Below are positions 18,153-27,511 of a DNA stretch of 64,000 nt, piece after piece. Each line of letters opens with the position of its first letter. Positions within the stretch are counted from its first letter, which is position 1. Source of the DNA: Candidatus Poribacteria bacterium (GTDB lineage: Bacteria > Poribacteria > WGA-4E > WGA-3G); assembly GCA_012267415.1 (NCBI GenBank), contig JAAXGN010000153.1, positions 84,751 to 148,750 on the forward strand. Reading direction: 5' to 3'. The notes beneath the pieces were generated by a model. It was not told the origin of the DNA. It ran no database searches and worked only from the letters and a program-made list of their open reading frames with translations. The position numbers and the translations under genes were made by a program.

Positions 18153-19697
18153 ATGAGAAAAATCACGTGGGTTATTACACTTAGTTTGACATCTATTCTC
18201 ACCTGCTTCACAATTACTGCTGATGCGGTCATACCCCAATTACTTGGACCCTTAACAGCACTCATGAGTATTATCCCGCAGATACTTGCCTTTGTCGGTG
18301 TTGCGATCATAACATCCCTTGTTTTTGCACGTGATACAACGAAACTAGTCTTTTACAAAATTCGCAATTTTTTCTCATTGAAAAGAGTGATGACACTGCT
18401 CATCACTCTGGTTGTTCTGATAGGAATCGCAGTTCTAACCTATCAGATCGTTGTACGTACTGTTGGTAGTCCTACACCTACAGTTGTTGATGAAAATGGG
18501 AACCGTGACGACACCAATGCCGTCACAGGCACGCCTTGGCCAACTTTCAGATTCAATGCGAACCGGACAGGACACGCTGATACACTACCAGGTCCAGAGA
18601 GCCCAATCCCAGCATGGATATTTAGAGACAAAGGATTGAAAACAGTCCAATTTCATTCATCTCCTGCTGTTGTTGGAAATCGCCTCTATATTGCTGCAGC
18701 GGTGGGTGCGGTCTTCTCTACGAGTGGTGCTACCTATTGTATTGATATAGATACACAAGAAGTTATATGGAGGCATGACTCAGACATACCTATTTTTTCG
18801 TCACCAGCAGTTGTAGCAGGTAGAGTTTATATAGGTGAAGGATTCCATTATGACGACAACTGTTCATTGAGATGTCTGGATGCAAAAACAGGAGACCCTA
18901 TCTGGAGTTTTAAAACAACAAGTCATGTAGAATCAACCCCCTTCATTACAAAGGGTAGACTTTACTTTACAGCGGGAGCAGATGGCGTGTACTGTTTAGA
19001 TGCACTTGCCGGTGAAGAGATATGGCATTATCCTGCAGTTCATGCTGACATGGCACCCTTAGTTAAGGATGGTAAGGTATTCTTCGGAACAGGATATGAT
19101 GACTACCTAATTATTGCCGTTGATGCTGAAACGGGTTCTGAAATCTGGTCAAGACAGATGCCTTATCAAGTATGGGGAAGTCCGAGTGCATACCAGGATA
19201 TCGTTATCTTCGGTTTAGGGATGGGGAATTTTGCAGAAAGTGCTCCCATACCGAAAGGTAAAGTCGTCGCTGTGAATGCAAATACAGGCGATACAGTGTG
19301 GGAATATCCAGTAGGAGATGCTATAATGTCTGCAATGGTTATCTATAAGGATCATGTCATCTTCGGTTCACGGGACGGTCATGTCTATTCACTTACTGCA
19401 GAGGGTGAACTACGTTGGAAGAAACCTATGGGTGGGGTAGTCGTTTCATCCCCAGCAGTTGCACATGATGCTATATATGCTGCAACAGGATCTGAAACAG
19501 CATCAAATAAAATATATTCACTATCCATCTTTGATGGTAGTATCAATTGGGAATATGATTCCGTAGAGGTGAAATACGGGTTAAAGTTTTATTCCTCTCC
19601 TGCAATCGTCAATGGAAAACTATACATAGGTTCAAGCGACCGATACATTTTCTGTTTAGGCGGTAGCAATACAACCCGTAAAGTTGAGGATCGATAG
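18153..19697 (+). CDS. membrane-anchored PQQ-type beta-propeller protein
   Basis: 514 residues. The N-terminus has a signal-like segment then two further hydrophobic helices (about 29-55 and 75-95), followed by a linker and a propeller from about residue 130. Six to seven BamB/PQQ-like blades are recognisable by repeated SSPAVV..RLYIG...YCLDA.TG...W patterns, for example FSSPAVVAGRVYIGEG, YCLDALAGEEIWHY, IAVDAETGSEIWS and FYSSPAIVNGKLYIGSS. No PQQ-ligand set is obvious, so it is probably a scaffold or binding protein, not a dehydrogenase. ATG at 18153 lies 17 bp after the preceding gene with GGAG upstream. Confidence 0.85.
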   Translation: MRKITWVITLSLTSILTCFTITADAVIPQLLGPLTALMSIIPQILAFVGVAIITSLVFARDTTKLVFYKIRNFFSLKRVMTLLITLVVLIGIAVLTYQIVVRTVGSPTPTVVDENGNRDDTNAVTGTPWPTFRFNANRTGHADTLPGPESPIPAWIFRDKGLKTVQFHSSPAVVGNRLYIAAAVGAVFSTSGATYCIDIDTQEVIWRHDSDIPIFSSPAVVAGRVYIGEGFHYDDNCSLRCLDAKTGDPIWSFKTTSHVESTPFITKGRLYFTAGADGVYCLDALAGEEIWHYPAVHADMAPLVKDGKVFFGTGYDDYLIIAVDAETGSEIWSRQMPYQVWGSPSAYQDIVIFGLGMGNFAESAPIPKGKVVAVNANTGDTVWEYPVGDAIMSAMVIYKDHVIFGSRDGHVYSLTAEGELRWKKPMGGVVVSSPAVAHDAIYAATGSETASNKIYSLSIFDGSINWEYDSVEVKYGLKFYSSPAIVNGKLYIGSSDRYIFCLGGSNTTRKVEDR

Positions 19698-19795
19698 ATA
19701 CAAAATCATTAAACATATAACATATAAAAACGTTTAACTATTCAACAAAATGAATGTCAAATTACAGTGAAATCTACAATTACATGCACACAATT

Positions 19796-19851
19796 GTAGC
19801 GCAAACTTTTAGTTTGCGTACACTACTGCACAAACTGAAAGTTTGTGCTAC
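19796..19851. repeat. head-to-head REP-like pair
   Basis: GTAG (19796-19799) with palindrome CGCAAACT/AGTTTGCG (19800-19807, 19811-19818), facing CACAAACT/AGTTTGTG (19829-19836, 19840-19847) with CTAC (19848-19851). The two arms differ by one base at equivalent positions (CGC versus CAC). It occupies the 275-bp gap before the first CBM9-like gene, which is otherwise AT-rich and featureless. Confidence 0.8.
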
Positions 19852-19972
19852 AACACATACCAGTCAGTCGGTATAAGTCTCACGTTCCAAGAGTGTGCAT
19901 ATATTCTTTGCATTTCACTATAAGTTGAACAGTTTATGATCTACCATATAATTTCATATAAGGAGTAGAAAA

Positions 19973-20803
19973 ATGAAAAGATTATTTATTGCAATACCAT
20001 TAACCCTATTACTCATTTGCCTAACCGCAGATGCACAATGGCGAAGCAAAACACATGATGTTTATAATGCACTTCAAAGAACACTTGACATCAAAATTGA
20101 TGGTGAACTTGATGACGATGAAGGATGGGAAGGTGTCTTTGAAACCGTAACAGGTACTGATGGCAAACCTTTCTGTGGTGTTGAATATGACGGTAACGTT
20201 TTTCAAGAACACGGTGGTGGTAGTTGGAAGGGAGCAGATGACCATGAAACCTGTTTCGCAATCGTTTGGGATCCTGAAACAATATATCTCGCCTTAAGTG
20301 TTACGGATGACGAACATGAACACGTTGCTGGACAAGCTTGGAATGGAGACGGGGCACAGATTGCCGTTGAACCCAGCGGAGACAGGAAGGCAGGACAGAC
20401 CCTTTTTCTATATAATGCCGGTTTAAACGATAATGCTACAGCCGTCATCCTCGGAAATGAGAGAACTAACGGACAACCGGGACTTGAAGTTGATAAGGAT
20501 ATTGCAATCGTCAGAAATGAAGCTGAGAATGAAACCTATTATGAATTCAGGTTTACTCCTGACCATTTAGGTCTGAGTGGATCATTTAAAAAGGGAGACA
20601 AGTTTGGTCTCGGCATCTGTGTCAATGATGGCGACAAAGCAGCAGGACAAGGTGGACAGAAAGGATGGAGTGGTTGGTACACACATTCAGTAGTTTTTGG
20701 GAAAAACTCCGAACATACTGGACTTGTTGTACTTACCGATGAAGTCCTCGCAGTGGAACCAGTTGGCAAGTTAACAACAACTTGGGGGAATCTAAAAAGA
20801 TAA
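19973..20803 (+). CDS. secreted CBM9-like sugar-binding protein, copy 1
   Basis: 276 residues; signal peptide LFIAIPLTLLLICLTADA then QWRSKTHDVYNA. The domain has the CBM9/DOMON-like pattern: LDIKIDGELDDDEGWEG, AIVWDPETIYLALSVTDDEHEH and AWNGDGAQIAVEPSGDR, later YYEFRFTPDHLGL and GLGICVNDGD. Such domains bind sugars or heme and often occur with extracellular carbohydrate enzymes, but no catalytic domain is present. It ends in VEPVGKLTTTWGNLKR, nearly the same tail as the next gene. RBS AAGGAG lies upstream of ATG 19973. Confidence 0.83.
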   Translation: MKRLFIAIPLTLLLICLTADAQWRSKTHDVYNALQRTLDIKIDGELDDDEGWEGVFETVTGTDGKPFCGVEYDGNVFQEHGGGSWKGADDHETCFAIVWDPETIYLALSVTDDEHEHVAGQAWNGDGAQIAVEPSGDRKAGQTLFLYNAGLNDNATAVILGNERTNGQPGLEVDKDIAIVRNEAENETYYEFRFTPDHLGLSGSFKKGDKFGLGICVNDGDKAAGQGGQKGWSGWYTHSVVFGKNSEHTGLVVLTDEVLAVEPVGKLTTTWGNLKR

Positions 20804-20961
20804 CATTCTTTGAAAACGAAATTGTTGGTGTAGTGGTATAACAACCGCTGCACCGGCTGTTTCAGCACATGAAGTGCTACTATAATTGATCAACACGATT
20901 TAACTTTACAATTCTATTCATTCCATTCTTAGTAATGGAAAATATTCAAGAGGTAATTTAG

Positions 20962-21801
20962 ATGAAAAAACATGTTTTGACTATTGCTGTATTTATAGCA
21001 GCTGTTATGTTTCTTACTATTGATTTTGCTGACGCACAGTGGCGCAGCGATACACATGATGTTTACAACGCACCAACAGGTGTTGACGTGACAATTGATG
21101 GAAAACTTGACGAATGGGTTGATGTAATGAATTCAGTTACCGGAACAGACGGTGAACCGTTCTGTGGAATCCCATTTGAGAACATTGGTACATTTCAGGA
21201 ATACGGTGGTGGTACCTGGAGTGGTGCTGACGATCACACTACCTGTTTCATGATTGCATGGAATGCTGATGCAGTATATCTTGCCCTTGAAATCACAGAT
21301 GATGAACATGAGCATGCTGCTGGACAAGCTTGGAACGGAGACGGGGCACAGATTGCAATTGAACCGAGTGGAGATAGGACTGCTAACTTACCCTTATTCC
21401 TTTACAATGCAGGATTAAGGGATAATGGGGATTTGCTCCTTCAAAATGAACGGACAAACAATCTACCCGGTCTGACTGCGGGGGAAGATTTTGCTGTCAC
21501 CAGAGATGATGGTGCAAATAAAACCTATTATGAATTCCGCGTCACAACTGATAAAGTAGGACTTACTGGTTCTTTCACCGCCGGAATCGAATTTGGATTG
21601 GGAATTTGCGTCAACGATGGTGACTTAGGAGCAGGTCAGAATGGACAGAAAGGCTGGAGTGGATGGTATCCGCATGCTGTCGTCTTCGGAAAGAACTCCG
21701 AAAAGACGGGTCTGGTAATCCTTAGCGACACTGCCGTTACACCTGTTGAACCTAATGGTAAATTAACGACTACTTGGGGAAATGTGAAGTCTTCACGGTA
21801 G
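20962..21801 (+). CDS. secreted CBM9-like sugar-binding protein, copy 2
   Basis: 279 residues; signal peptide ending LTIDFADA, then QWRSDTHDVYNAPTG. Same domain order as copy 1: VDVTIDGKLDEWVDVMNSVTG, AWNADAVYLALEITDDEHEH, AWNGDGAQIAIEPSGDR, YYEFRVTTDKVGL and GLGICVNDGD. It ends VEPNGKLTTTWGNVKSSR. The two genes are clear tandem duplicates separated by 158 bp. The shared C-terminal tail is unusual for the fold and may be a sorting or interaction signal. Followed by a strong terminator. Confidence 0.84.
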   Translation: MKKHVLTIAVFIAAVMFLTIDFADAQWRSDTHDVYNAPTGVDVTIDGKLDEWVDVMNSVTGTDGEPFCGIPFENIGTFQEYGGGTWSGADDHTTCFMIAWNADAVYLALEITDDEHEHAAGQAWNGDGAQIAIEPSGDRTANLPLFLYNAGLRDNGDLLLQNERTNNLPGLTAGEDFAVTRDDGANKTYYEFRVTTDKVGLTGSFTAGIEFGLGICVNDGDLGAGQNGQKGWSGWYPHAVVFGKNSEKTGLVILSDTAVTPVEPNGKLTTTWGNVKSSR

Positions 21802-21828
21802 ATCAGTTTAGTTTAATTCTGTATAAAA

Positions 21829-21862
21829 GAAATAACCTCCAGAGATGGAGGTTATTTCTTTT
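21829..21862. terminator. bidirectional Rho-independent terminator
   Basis: Perfect 12-bp stem GAAATAACCTCC (21829-21840) and GGAGGTTATTTC (21847-21858), loop AGAGAT, TTTT after it and AAAA before it. It serves both the CBM9-like gene on plus and the DUF3500 gene on minus, which converge here. Confidence 0.92.
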
Positions 21863-21870
21863 ACATGCAA

Positions 21871-22902
21871 TTAATGATCATGATGGTCTGTCTTGTGATA
21901 ATGCAAGCGAAGCAGATCAGCCCCAAAATCATCCTCAATATGTCGCCATACCGAATGAATGTGATTCGCACTGTTCTGGGTATTATCATATTCAACAAAG
22001 AAGAATGGACTATGCAGTCTATAGTAATGCGGCATACCTCGTTCTTCACCACCTGCCCACGCAAAGTGTATATCGTTTAGACTACTCTCACGTAGTTTGC
22101 GACGTTCAATCTGTGCAACCTCATCCGGTAATCTATCAATATATTCATGAATTAACTGTATGAGCAATTCCCGTTGATATGTCTGCATTGTTTCAAGTGC
22201 CAATCCTTCAACTGAATCAAACTCGACTTTAGGTGCATTTCGTGTCAGAATATCAGGAGGTGCTTCTGGATTAATGACAGCGTGTGTTTTTTGGTAGGGT
22301 GTAAAACTTGCTAAGAGTTGTCTTGCCAAGTCTTCTTCAGCAAAAAGGACCCGCAACCCTTTCTTCTCTCCAACACGTACCTCCGCAGGATTTGAGCCAA
22401 AGAAAAAAGGATTAGGAGAAATCAGTTCTCTATTTACTACGGTAAAGTTTAGTGAGACATGATGTCCTTCTGCACGCCAACCCCACGCGCCATTACCTGT
22501 CGGATCACCGAAGACAGTAAAAAAGTAGTATTCCGGATTCCGCTCAAGTCTTCCTTCACCCTCCTTTTTTTCTATCTCTCCAAGTATGGTCTCTAAATCA
22601 ATTATAGCACGCGCTTTTTCATATCCCTTATCACTTAATCCACTTGCCATGAGTCTAAACGCATGTTCCTGCTGATTACTGTTAAGCTCTTTCAGTGATA
22701 CACCTTTTCGTTCCCACATCTCAATAGGAATGTAATGCCAACGAAACCGTTCTTCTCCATCAAATGACTGACACGCTTTCTCTCTTAATTCAGGGGATAG
22801 AATATCCAGAAAATTTGATGCTGCTGTAGCCATACGTTCTGCTGTTTCTGATGCTGCAATCACTAACGGCTTAGTCTTATTGGTTGATTTGACGTCTTCC
22901 AC
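21871..22902 (-). CDS. DUF3500 domain-containing protein
   Basis: 343 residues from GTG 22902 with GGAGGT upstream on the minus strand. The family pattern is visible: TERMATAASNFLDILSPELREKACQSF, IPIEMWERKGVSLKELN, PEYYFFTVFGDP followed by GAWGWRAEGHHVSLNFTVV, SPNPFFFGSNPAEVR and a C-terminal HIHSVWRHIEDDFGADLL. Many conserved His and Arg residues suggest a metal or small-molecule site, but the family has no assigned activity. No signal peptide, so cytoplasmic. Monocistronic between a terminator and a 242-bp AT-rich gap. Confidence 0.88.
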   Translation of the reverse strand: MEDVKSTNKTKPLVIAASETAERMATAASNFLDILSPELREKACQSFDGEERFRWHYIPIEMWERKGVSLKELNSNQQEHAFRLMASGLSDKGYEKARAIIDLETILGEIEKKEGEGRLERNPEYYFFTVFGDPTGNGAWGWRAEGHHVSLNFTVVNRELISPNPFFFGSNPAEVRVGEKKGLRVLFAEEDLARQLLASFTPYQKTHAVINPEAPPDILTRNAPKVEFDSVEGLALETMQTYQRELLIQLIHEYIDRLPDEVAQIERRKLRESSLNDIHFAWAGGEERGMPHYYRLHSPFFFVEYDNTQNSANHIHSVWRHIEDDFGADLLRLHYHKTDHHDH

Positions 22903-23144
22903 CTATACTTACCTCCGATTTGGTTATACACTCATTTTAACCCATTTTAAGTCAAAAATCTACTAAAATTAAACTAAAATTAAAAATCAGGTCAAATTAA
23001 ACAATTGCTGAAATGAATATAACATCAGTTCATAAACGAAACACAATTTTACCTGATATTTTGCTATTTCTGTAAACATAATAAATGTAATATACGTTAA
23101 AAAAGATAAGTTGTTCAAAACTGAACGAAAGTCTGGCAAATAAT

Positions 23145-23726
23145 ATGGACAAGATGATTGACGATGAAATGCTGGTAACACAGTTCAAATCCGGTATCCA
23201 GAAGGCTTTTGACGAGTTAATGAAACGATATGAACGCAGAATATTCAGTTATCTCCTACGTTCTGTCAGGAATTATGAAGATGCCGAAGAATTGACACTT
23301 GAAGTCTTTTTCAAAGCGTATCGTGCCTTAGGTTCATGGGAACCAAAAGCAAAATTCTCTACCTGGTTATACACTATCGCTTCAAATCTATCAATAGATT
23401 ATCACCGGTCCAAATCAAGACATCCCGTCTTTATATATGAAGATGAAGACGTTATTGAGAAAAGATTAGTCGCAAATGACATCTCAAGTAACCCAGAAAA
23501 ACAGCTCGAAGATCAAGAACGTGGAGAAATCATACGCGCCGCAGTGGATGAACTCTCTGCAAAACAGAAGGAAGTCTTCATGCTAACACGGTATGAGGGA
23601 TTACAGATAAAGGAAGTCGCAGAGACACTCGGAATGGCAGAAGGAACTGTAAAAATACATCTACATCGCGCAATCAAAAAATTACAAACCATACTTCAAC
23701 CTTTATGGGAAAATAATGAAATATAG
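23145..23726 (+). CDS. ECF-type RNA polymerase sigma factor (sigma-70 family)
   Basis: 193 residues. Region 2 is AFDELMKRYERRIFSYLLR with DAEELTLEVFFKAYRAL and FSTWLYTIASNLSIDYHR (-10 recognition); region 4 is LSAKQKEVFMLTRYEGLQI with KEVAETLGMAEGTVKIHLHRA (helix-turn-helix for -35). No other domains. The zinc-finger anti-sigma factor gene follows 24 bp downstream, the usual pairing. ATG 23145 lacks a clear ribosome site; an ATG three codons later is an alternative. Confidence 0.95.
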   Translation: MDKMIDDEMLVTQFKSGIQKAFDELMKRYERRIFSYLLRSVRNYEDAEELTLEVFFKAYRALGSWEPKAKFSTWLYTIASNLSIDYHRSKSRHPVFIYEDEDVIEKRLVANDISSNPEKQLEDQERGEIIRAAVDELSAKQKEVFMLTRYEGLQIKEVAETLGMAEGTVKIHLHRAIKKLQTILQPLWENNEI

Positions 23727-23750
23727 CCATGAAATATAGGAGGTAAATCC

Positions 23751-24368
23751 ATGCCCAAATGTAAAATTTCTGAAGCACACGTTATAGATTATGTCACCGG
23801 TGAGCTAGATAATCCAGAAGCAGCCGAATTCAAACATCATTTGACAACATGCAACCAGTGCATCCGTCACGTAAATGCTCTAAAACATGTGCTTCAATTG
23901 GTAGACAGTGCTGAAGCAGAAATTGCCCCTCAAACTATTGTCCCCACAGACCTTCAATCAAAGTTATATAGACGTCTGGCTGAAGAACCAATTCAGAAAC
24001 CGTCGGTTCATTCACGATTTACAGATTTCATCTCAAAACTCGGATTGATTCTACAGATACAGAAGCCGGCAGTCGTCGGTCTACTCGCTGTAGCTGCTAT
24101 TACGATAACGCTTCTCGTCGGGAATCCGTTCAACAACGAACCGACTTTTGAAATTGATAAGGCGGAATCAGCTGATGCACGTATTGAACAGTACCACCAT
24201 CAGGGTATACAACGAAGCATGGAGGACGTCATTCGAAATAAGCATCTACGACAATCAGATGAATGGAATACGGTGAGTCAACTCAATCGTGTCAAAGATC
24301 AAGCAAAAGGCACTGATTGGGCAGTATTAGCCAACGAACACCTAAAAGGTGTCAGTTCAAAACTGTAA
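23751..24368 (+). CDS. anti-sigma factor with N-terminal zinc finger and one membrane helix
   Basis: 205 residues. The zinc-binding ZAS motif is H30-x3-C34-x2-C37 in HHLTTCNQC. A single transmembrane helix lies at about residues 104-124 (AVVGLLAVAAITITLLVG), leaving an outer domain of about 80 residues with little similarity to known sensors. AGGAGGT precedes the ATG. It is expected to hold the preceding sigma factor at the membrane until a signal releases it. Confidence 0.88.
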   Translation: MPKCKISEAHVIDYVTGELDNPEAAEFKHHLTTCNQCIRHVNALKHVLQLVDSAEAEIAPQTIVPTDLQSKLYRRLAEEPIQKPSVHSRFTDFISKLGLILQIQKPAVVGLLAVAAITITLLVGNPFNNEPTFEIDKAESADARIEQYHHQGIQRSMEDVIRNKHLRQSDEWNTVSQLNRVKDQAKGTDWAVLANEHLKGVSSKL

Positions 24369-24411
24369 TCATCCAAATCTTAAGACAATTGATAAACTAA
24401 TAGGTATCTCC

Positions 24412-26388
24412 GTGAAAAAAAATAGTTACATCAGAAATTGCTTTCTTTGGACCTCCTGTGTATTGCTACTGTTGTTCTCTGGTCTGTCTCAAGCAGCTGC
24501 ACAACAGGAGAAAATCACCACCTTGGTTCAACAGAAAAACTATTCAGAAGCTGCATCTGAATTGGAAAAACTCGTACGGGTGGCGAAAGGAATTGAAACG
24601 CGCAGTTGGTGCTATTATCAACTCGGAGAAATATACTACAATTATACCCAACAATACCAGAAGGCTCTTAATGCTTACAGAAACATCCTTAAGATGCAGA
24701 ACGATGGATTGCCAATCGCTGAGATATATCTGGCATATATCAAAATCGGAGATGTGTATACAAGGATGGGAGAATATGAAAAAGCAATACAGAACCTTAA
24801 TACGCTGGTCCAGGTGACGGACGAAACCAACTTTGTACACAAAATCAGTTCACAGAAGATACGAGACATTCAGAAGGGGTTGCAGGATCTAACGATTCAG
24901 AGACAAATCGTGCGGGAGTATAAGGGAACATCCCTTGAAGCAGTCGCACAATTTCAGATTGCAGAACTCTACAGATCACAATCGCAACTCAATCAACCTG
25001 AAACAGCGATTGAAACTTATGAAACCCTCATGAAAAATCATCCAACTCACAAGATGGCACCAGAAGCACAGTGGAGAATAGCACATATACGACACACAGT
25101 CCTACATCAAACAGAATTGGCTGTTGATGCTTACAAAAAAGTAGCAGATACTTATCCTACAAGCAACTTTGCTGCTGAGGCACTCTTCCATATAGCAAGT
25201 ATCCATCGACAGGACGAAGAATTTAAACAAGCACTCACGGTTTACGACACTATAAAAGAAAGATATCCAAACTTTTGGATTACCCATGCAGTATTCTATT
25301 GGTCTGGTGTATGCCATGAGAAACTGCAGAATTATTCGGATGCACGCAGAGCATTTCAAATATTCCTAAAAGTCTACCTGCCATCACTTGATCCTGTGGA
25401 CCTCGGACAGATCGAAATGTATGATAAGACTGGCACGCAAGTGAGTGAATTAATACAGACAAAAATCAATACACTAACGAAGATAATTCCAAAACACGAA
25501 TATGAAAAAATTGAAAATGCAATCAAAAACAATCAATATCTAAATGCCCTCTCTTATGCACGAAATCTAATCGTCATTGCACCAAATTCAGAATATGCCA
25601 AACGCATATCATCCCAACTTCGCTCATTAGAATATCAGGCAGCAATTCAGAACTTACAGATGAGAATAAATGAACCAAACTTTGATACTGCTAAAAAGAC
25701 GAGTACACAACTACAAATCGCTACGATATATGAACGCGAGTTGCATGATTACGCAAAAGCAGTAGACGCATACAAGACTGTTATCAAAGATAATCCACGT
25801 TCCGTTTACGCTGCAGAAGCACGATATCGCATTGGCATCATATCTGCTGACATACTGGCAAAACCGAATACTGCACTTCAAGCATTTAACGATGTGATTG
25901 AACATCATCCAAATACCCTTGAAGCGATGATGGCCACTTTCCAGATCGCGGAAATATATGAGAAACTACAAAGATTTGATGAGGCGTTACAAGCATACCA
26001 AAAAACAAGCGCATACCCCGAACGTGAGTTATATCTTTCTGGCGGATATAAGGACAGTTTTGCAGATAGAGCACAATTTCGAATCGGAAGGGTTCATTTT
26101 GAAGACAAAAGGTTTGCTGAAGCACGTTTCGCTTTTGAGGAATTCATCAAAAACCGACCCAATTCCCCAAGATTTGCAGCCGCACATGTGTTCTTAGCTG
26201 CCATGCACCAAGAAAATGGAGAGACCGATTTAGCACTAAAGTATTATCAGATAGCAGAGAGACTCCTAAATAAGAACGGCGTTCAAGCGCAAACGGTCAT
26301 TGACGAAGCTGGAAGTCTTGGATTTCAGAGCACTGATACCGTGATAAAGTTCCTACAAGATCGTCAGAATCGTCTAAAAAACCAATAA
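24412..26388 (+). CDS. exported TPR-repeat protein (YbgF/BamD-like)
   Basis: 658 residues from GTG 24412; a longer frame overlapping the previous gene begins at 24349 but the signal peptide (CFLWTSCVLLLLFSGLSQAAAQ) fits the later start. The rest is almost all tetratricopeptide repeats with the envelope-type pattern A...Y......P.S..A..A...IA, for example ALTVYDTIKERYP and AVDAYKTVIKDNPRSVYAAEA. Such proteins scaffold envelope complexes. It is third in a row with the sigma/anti-sigma pair and may be part of its regulon or signalling route. No lipobox is seen. Confidence 0.85.
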   Translation: MKKNSYIRNCFLWTSCVLLLLFSGLSQAAAQQEKITTLVQQKNYSEAASELEKLVRVAKGIETRSWCYYQLGEIYYNYTQQYQKALNAYRNILKMQNDGLPIAEIYLAYIKIGDVYTRMGEYEKAIQNLNTLVQVTDETNFVHKISSQKIRDIQKGLQDLTIQRQIVREYKGTSLEAVAQFQIAELYRSQSQLNQPETAIETYETLMKNHPTHKMAPEAQWRIAHIRHTVLHQTELAVDAYKKVADTYPTSNFAAEALFHIASIHRQDEEFKQALTVYDTIKERYPNFWITHAVFYWSGVCHEKLQNYSDARRAFQIFLKVYLPSLDPVDLGQIEMYDKTGTQVSELIQTKINTLTKIIPKHEYEKIENAIKNNQYLNALSYARNLIVIAPNSEYAKRISSQLRSLEYQAAIQNLQMRINEPNFDTAKKTSTQLQIATIYERELHDYAKAVDAYKTVIKDNPRSVYAAEARYRIGIISADILAKPNTALQAFNDVIEHHPNTLEAMMATFQIAEIYEKLQRFDEALQAYQKTSAYPERELYLSGGYKDSFADRAQFRIGRVHFEDKRFAEARFAFEEFIKNRPNSPRFAAAHVFLAAMHQENGETDLALKYYQIAERLLNKNGVQAQTVIDEAGSLGFQSTDTVIKFLQDRQNRLKNQ

Positions 26389-26466
26389 TACATGATTAAT
26401 TAAGTAGACAAAAATTGTGTAGTCCTGTAAAATAATATCATTTCTAATTGAGAATACCTCTGAATT

Positions 26467-26490
26467 GTAGCACAATCTGCCAGATTGTGC
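26467..26490 (+). repeat. REP-like GTAG hairpin
   Basis: GTAG (26467-26470), stem CACAATCTG (26471-26479) and CAGATTGTG (26481-26489). Same family as 42451-42473 and the minus-strand copy at 48090-48112. The rest of the 260-bp gap before folD is AT-rich; nothing resembling a folate riboswitch could be recognised. Confidence 0.78.
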
Positions 26491-26649
26491 CGTTTTCCGT
26501 TTCATTTCTAACCGACGGTAATGAGGGAAAATCTAATAGAAAATGTATAACATTTACTAAAGATTACTGAAAAATCACATTTCATCGTTGGTTATATTGA
26601 ACTATATTATGATATTTTCAAGTTGATCGTAACTTGGAGGAAAAGACAT

Positions 26650-27495
26650 TTGACAGCTGAAGTTCTTAACGGCACACGACTCGCACAGAGAATACGAAGT
26701 CAAATTCGAAAACAACTTAAAGAACTCACTTTCACACCAGGACTCGCAGTCATCCAAGTAGGTAATGATCCCGCCTCTTCGTTATACATCAAATATAAGC
26801 AGCGAGACTGTGAAAAAGTACATATCCACTCTGAATTACATCATCTTCCCGAAGATACTTCCCAGCAGACACTCATCCATAAAATTGAAGAACTAAACAC
26901 TCGTCAAGACATACACGCCATCTTAGTACAGATGCCACTACCCAAACACATCAATTCGCAAGAAGTCATTGATTCAATCGCACCCCATAAGGATGTTGAC
27001 GGTCTAACCCCACTCAACTTGGGAAATTTATTTATCAATCGTGAATCAGTCACACCTTGTACACCAGCTGGTATCATTAGACTAATTGAATCAACAGATG
27101 TGCCAATTCAAGGAAAGCACGTTGTCTGTGTCGGTAGAAGTCATCTCGTTGGAAAACCGATAGGTATAATGCTGCTAAACCGCAATGCGACTGTTACCTA
27201 CTGTCATTCAAAAACCAAAAACCTTGCGGCAGTAACACAAAAAGCAGATATACTCATAGCAGCAGTCGGCAAGCCTGAATTCATTACAGCGGAAATGGTA
27301 AAGAGGAATGCTACAGTAATAGATGTTGGAATCAATAGCGTTGACGGGAAACTTGTAGGTGATGTGAAATTTGATGAAGTAAAAGAAATTGCTGGATATA
27401 TTACACCAGTACCAGGAGGAGTCGGACCGCTAACTCGTGCTATGCTGTTAGAAAATACACTGAAGTTAGCGATCAATAATAATTCAACCTTATAA
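26650..27495 (+). CDS. folD: bifunctional methylenetetrahydrofolate dehydrogenase / methenyltetrahydrofolate cyclohydrolase
   Basis: Interconverts 5,10-methylene-, 5,10-methenyl- and 10-formyl-tetrahydrofolate with NADP in the cytoplasm. 281 residues from TTG 26650, placed by GGAGG about ten bases upstream; an upstream frame start at 26623 has no such site. Catalytic residues Y46 and K50 lie in SSLYIKYKQRDC; other signatures are KDVDGLTPLNLG, CVGRSHLVGKPIG and PVPGGVGPLTRAML. A short-chain dehydrogenase follows 16 bp downstream. Confidence 0.96.
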   Translation: MTAEVLNGTRLAQRIRSQIRKQLKELTFTPGLAVIQVGNDPASSLYIKYKQRDCEKVHIHSELHHLPEDTSQQTLIHKIEELNTRQDIHAILVQMPLPKHINSQEVIDSIAPHKDVDGLTPLNLGNLFINRESVTPCTPAGIIRLIESTDVPIQGKHVVCVGRSHLVGKPIGIMLLNRNATVTYCHSKTKNLAAVTQKADILIAAVGKPEFITAEMVKRNATVIDVGINSVDGKLVGDVKFDEVKEIAGYITPVPGGVGPLTRAMLLENTLKLAINNNSTL

Positions 27496-27511
27496 ATATT
27501 TGGAGGACAAT

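Noticed and set aside
24349..24411. Longer start for the TPR protein overlapping the anti-sigma gene
   Set aside because: The later GTG at 24412 begins a clean signal peptide, whereas the extension would place 21 extra residues before it.
26389..26649. Tetrahydrofolate riboswitch upstream of folD
   Set aside because: No conserved core was recognisable by eye; only a REP-like hairpin and AT-rich DNA are present. A covariance search would settle it.
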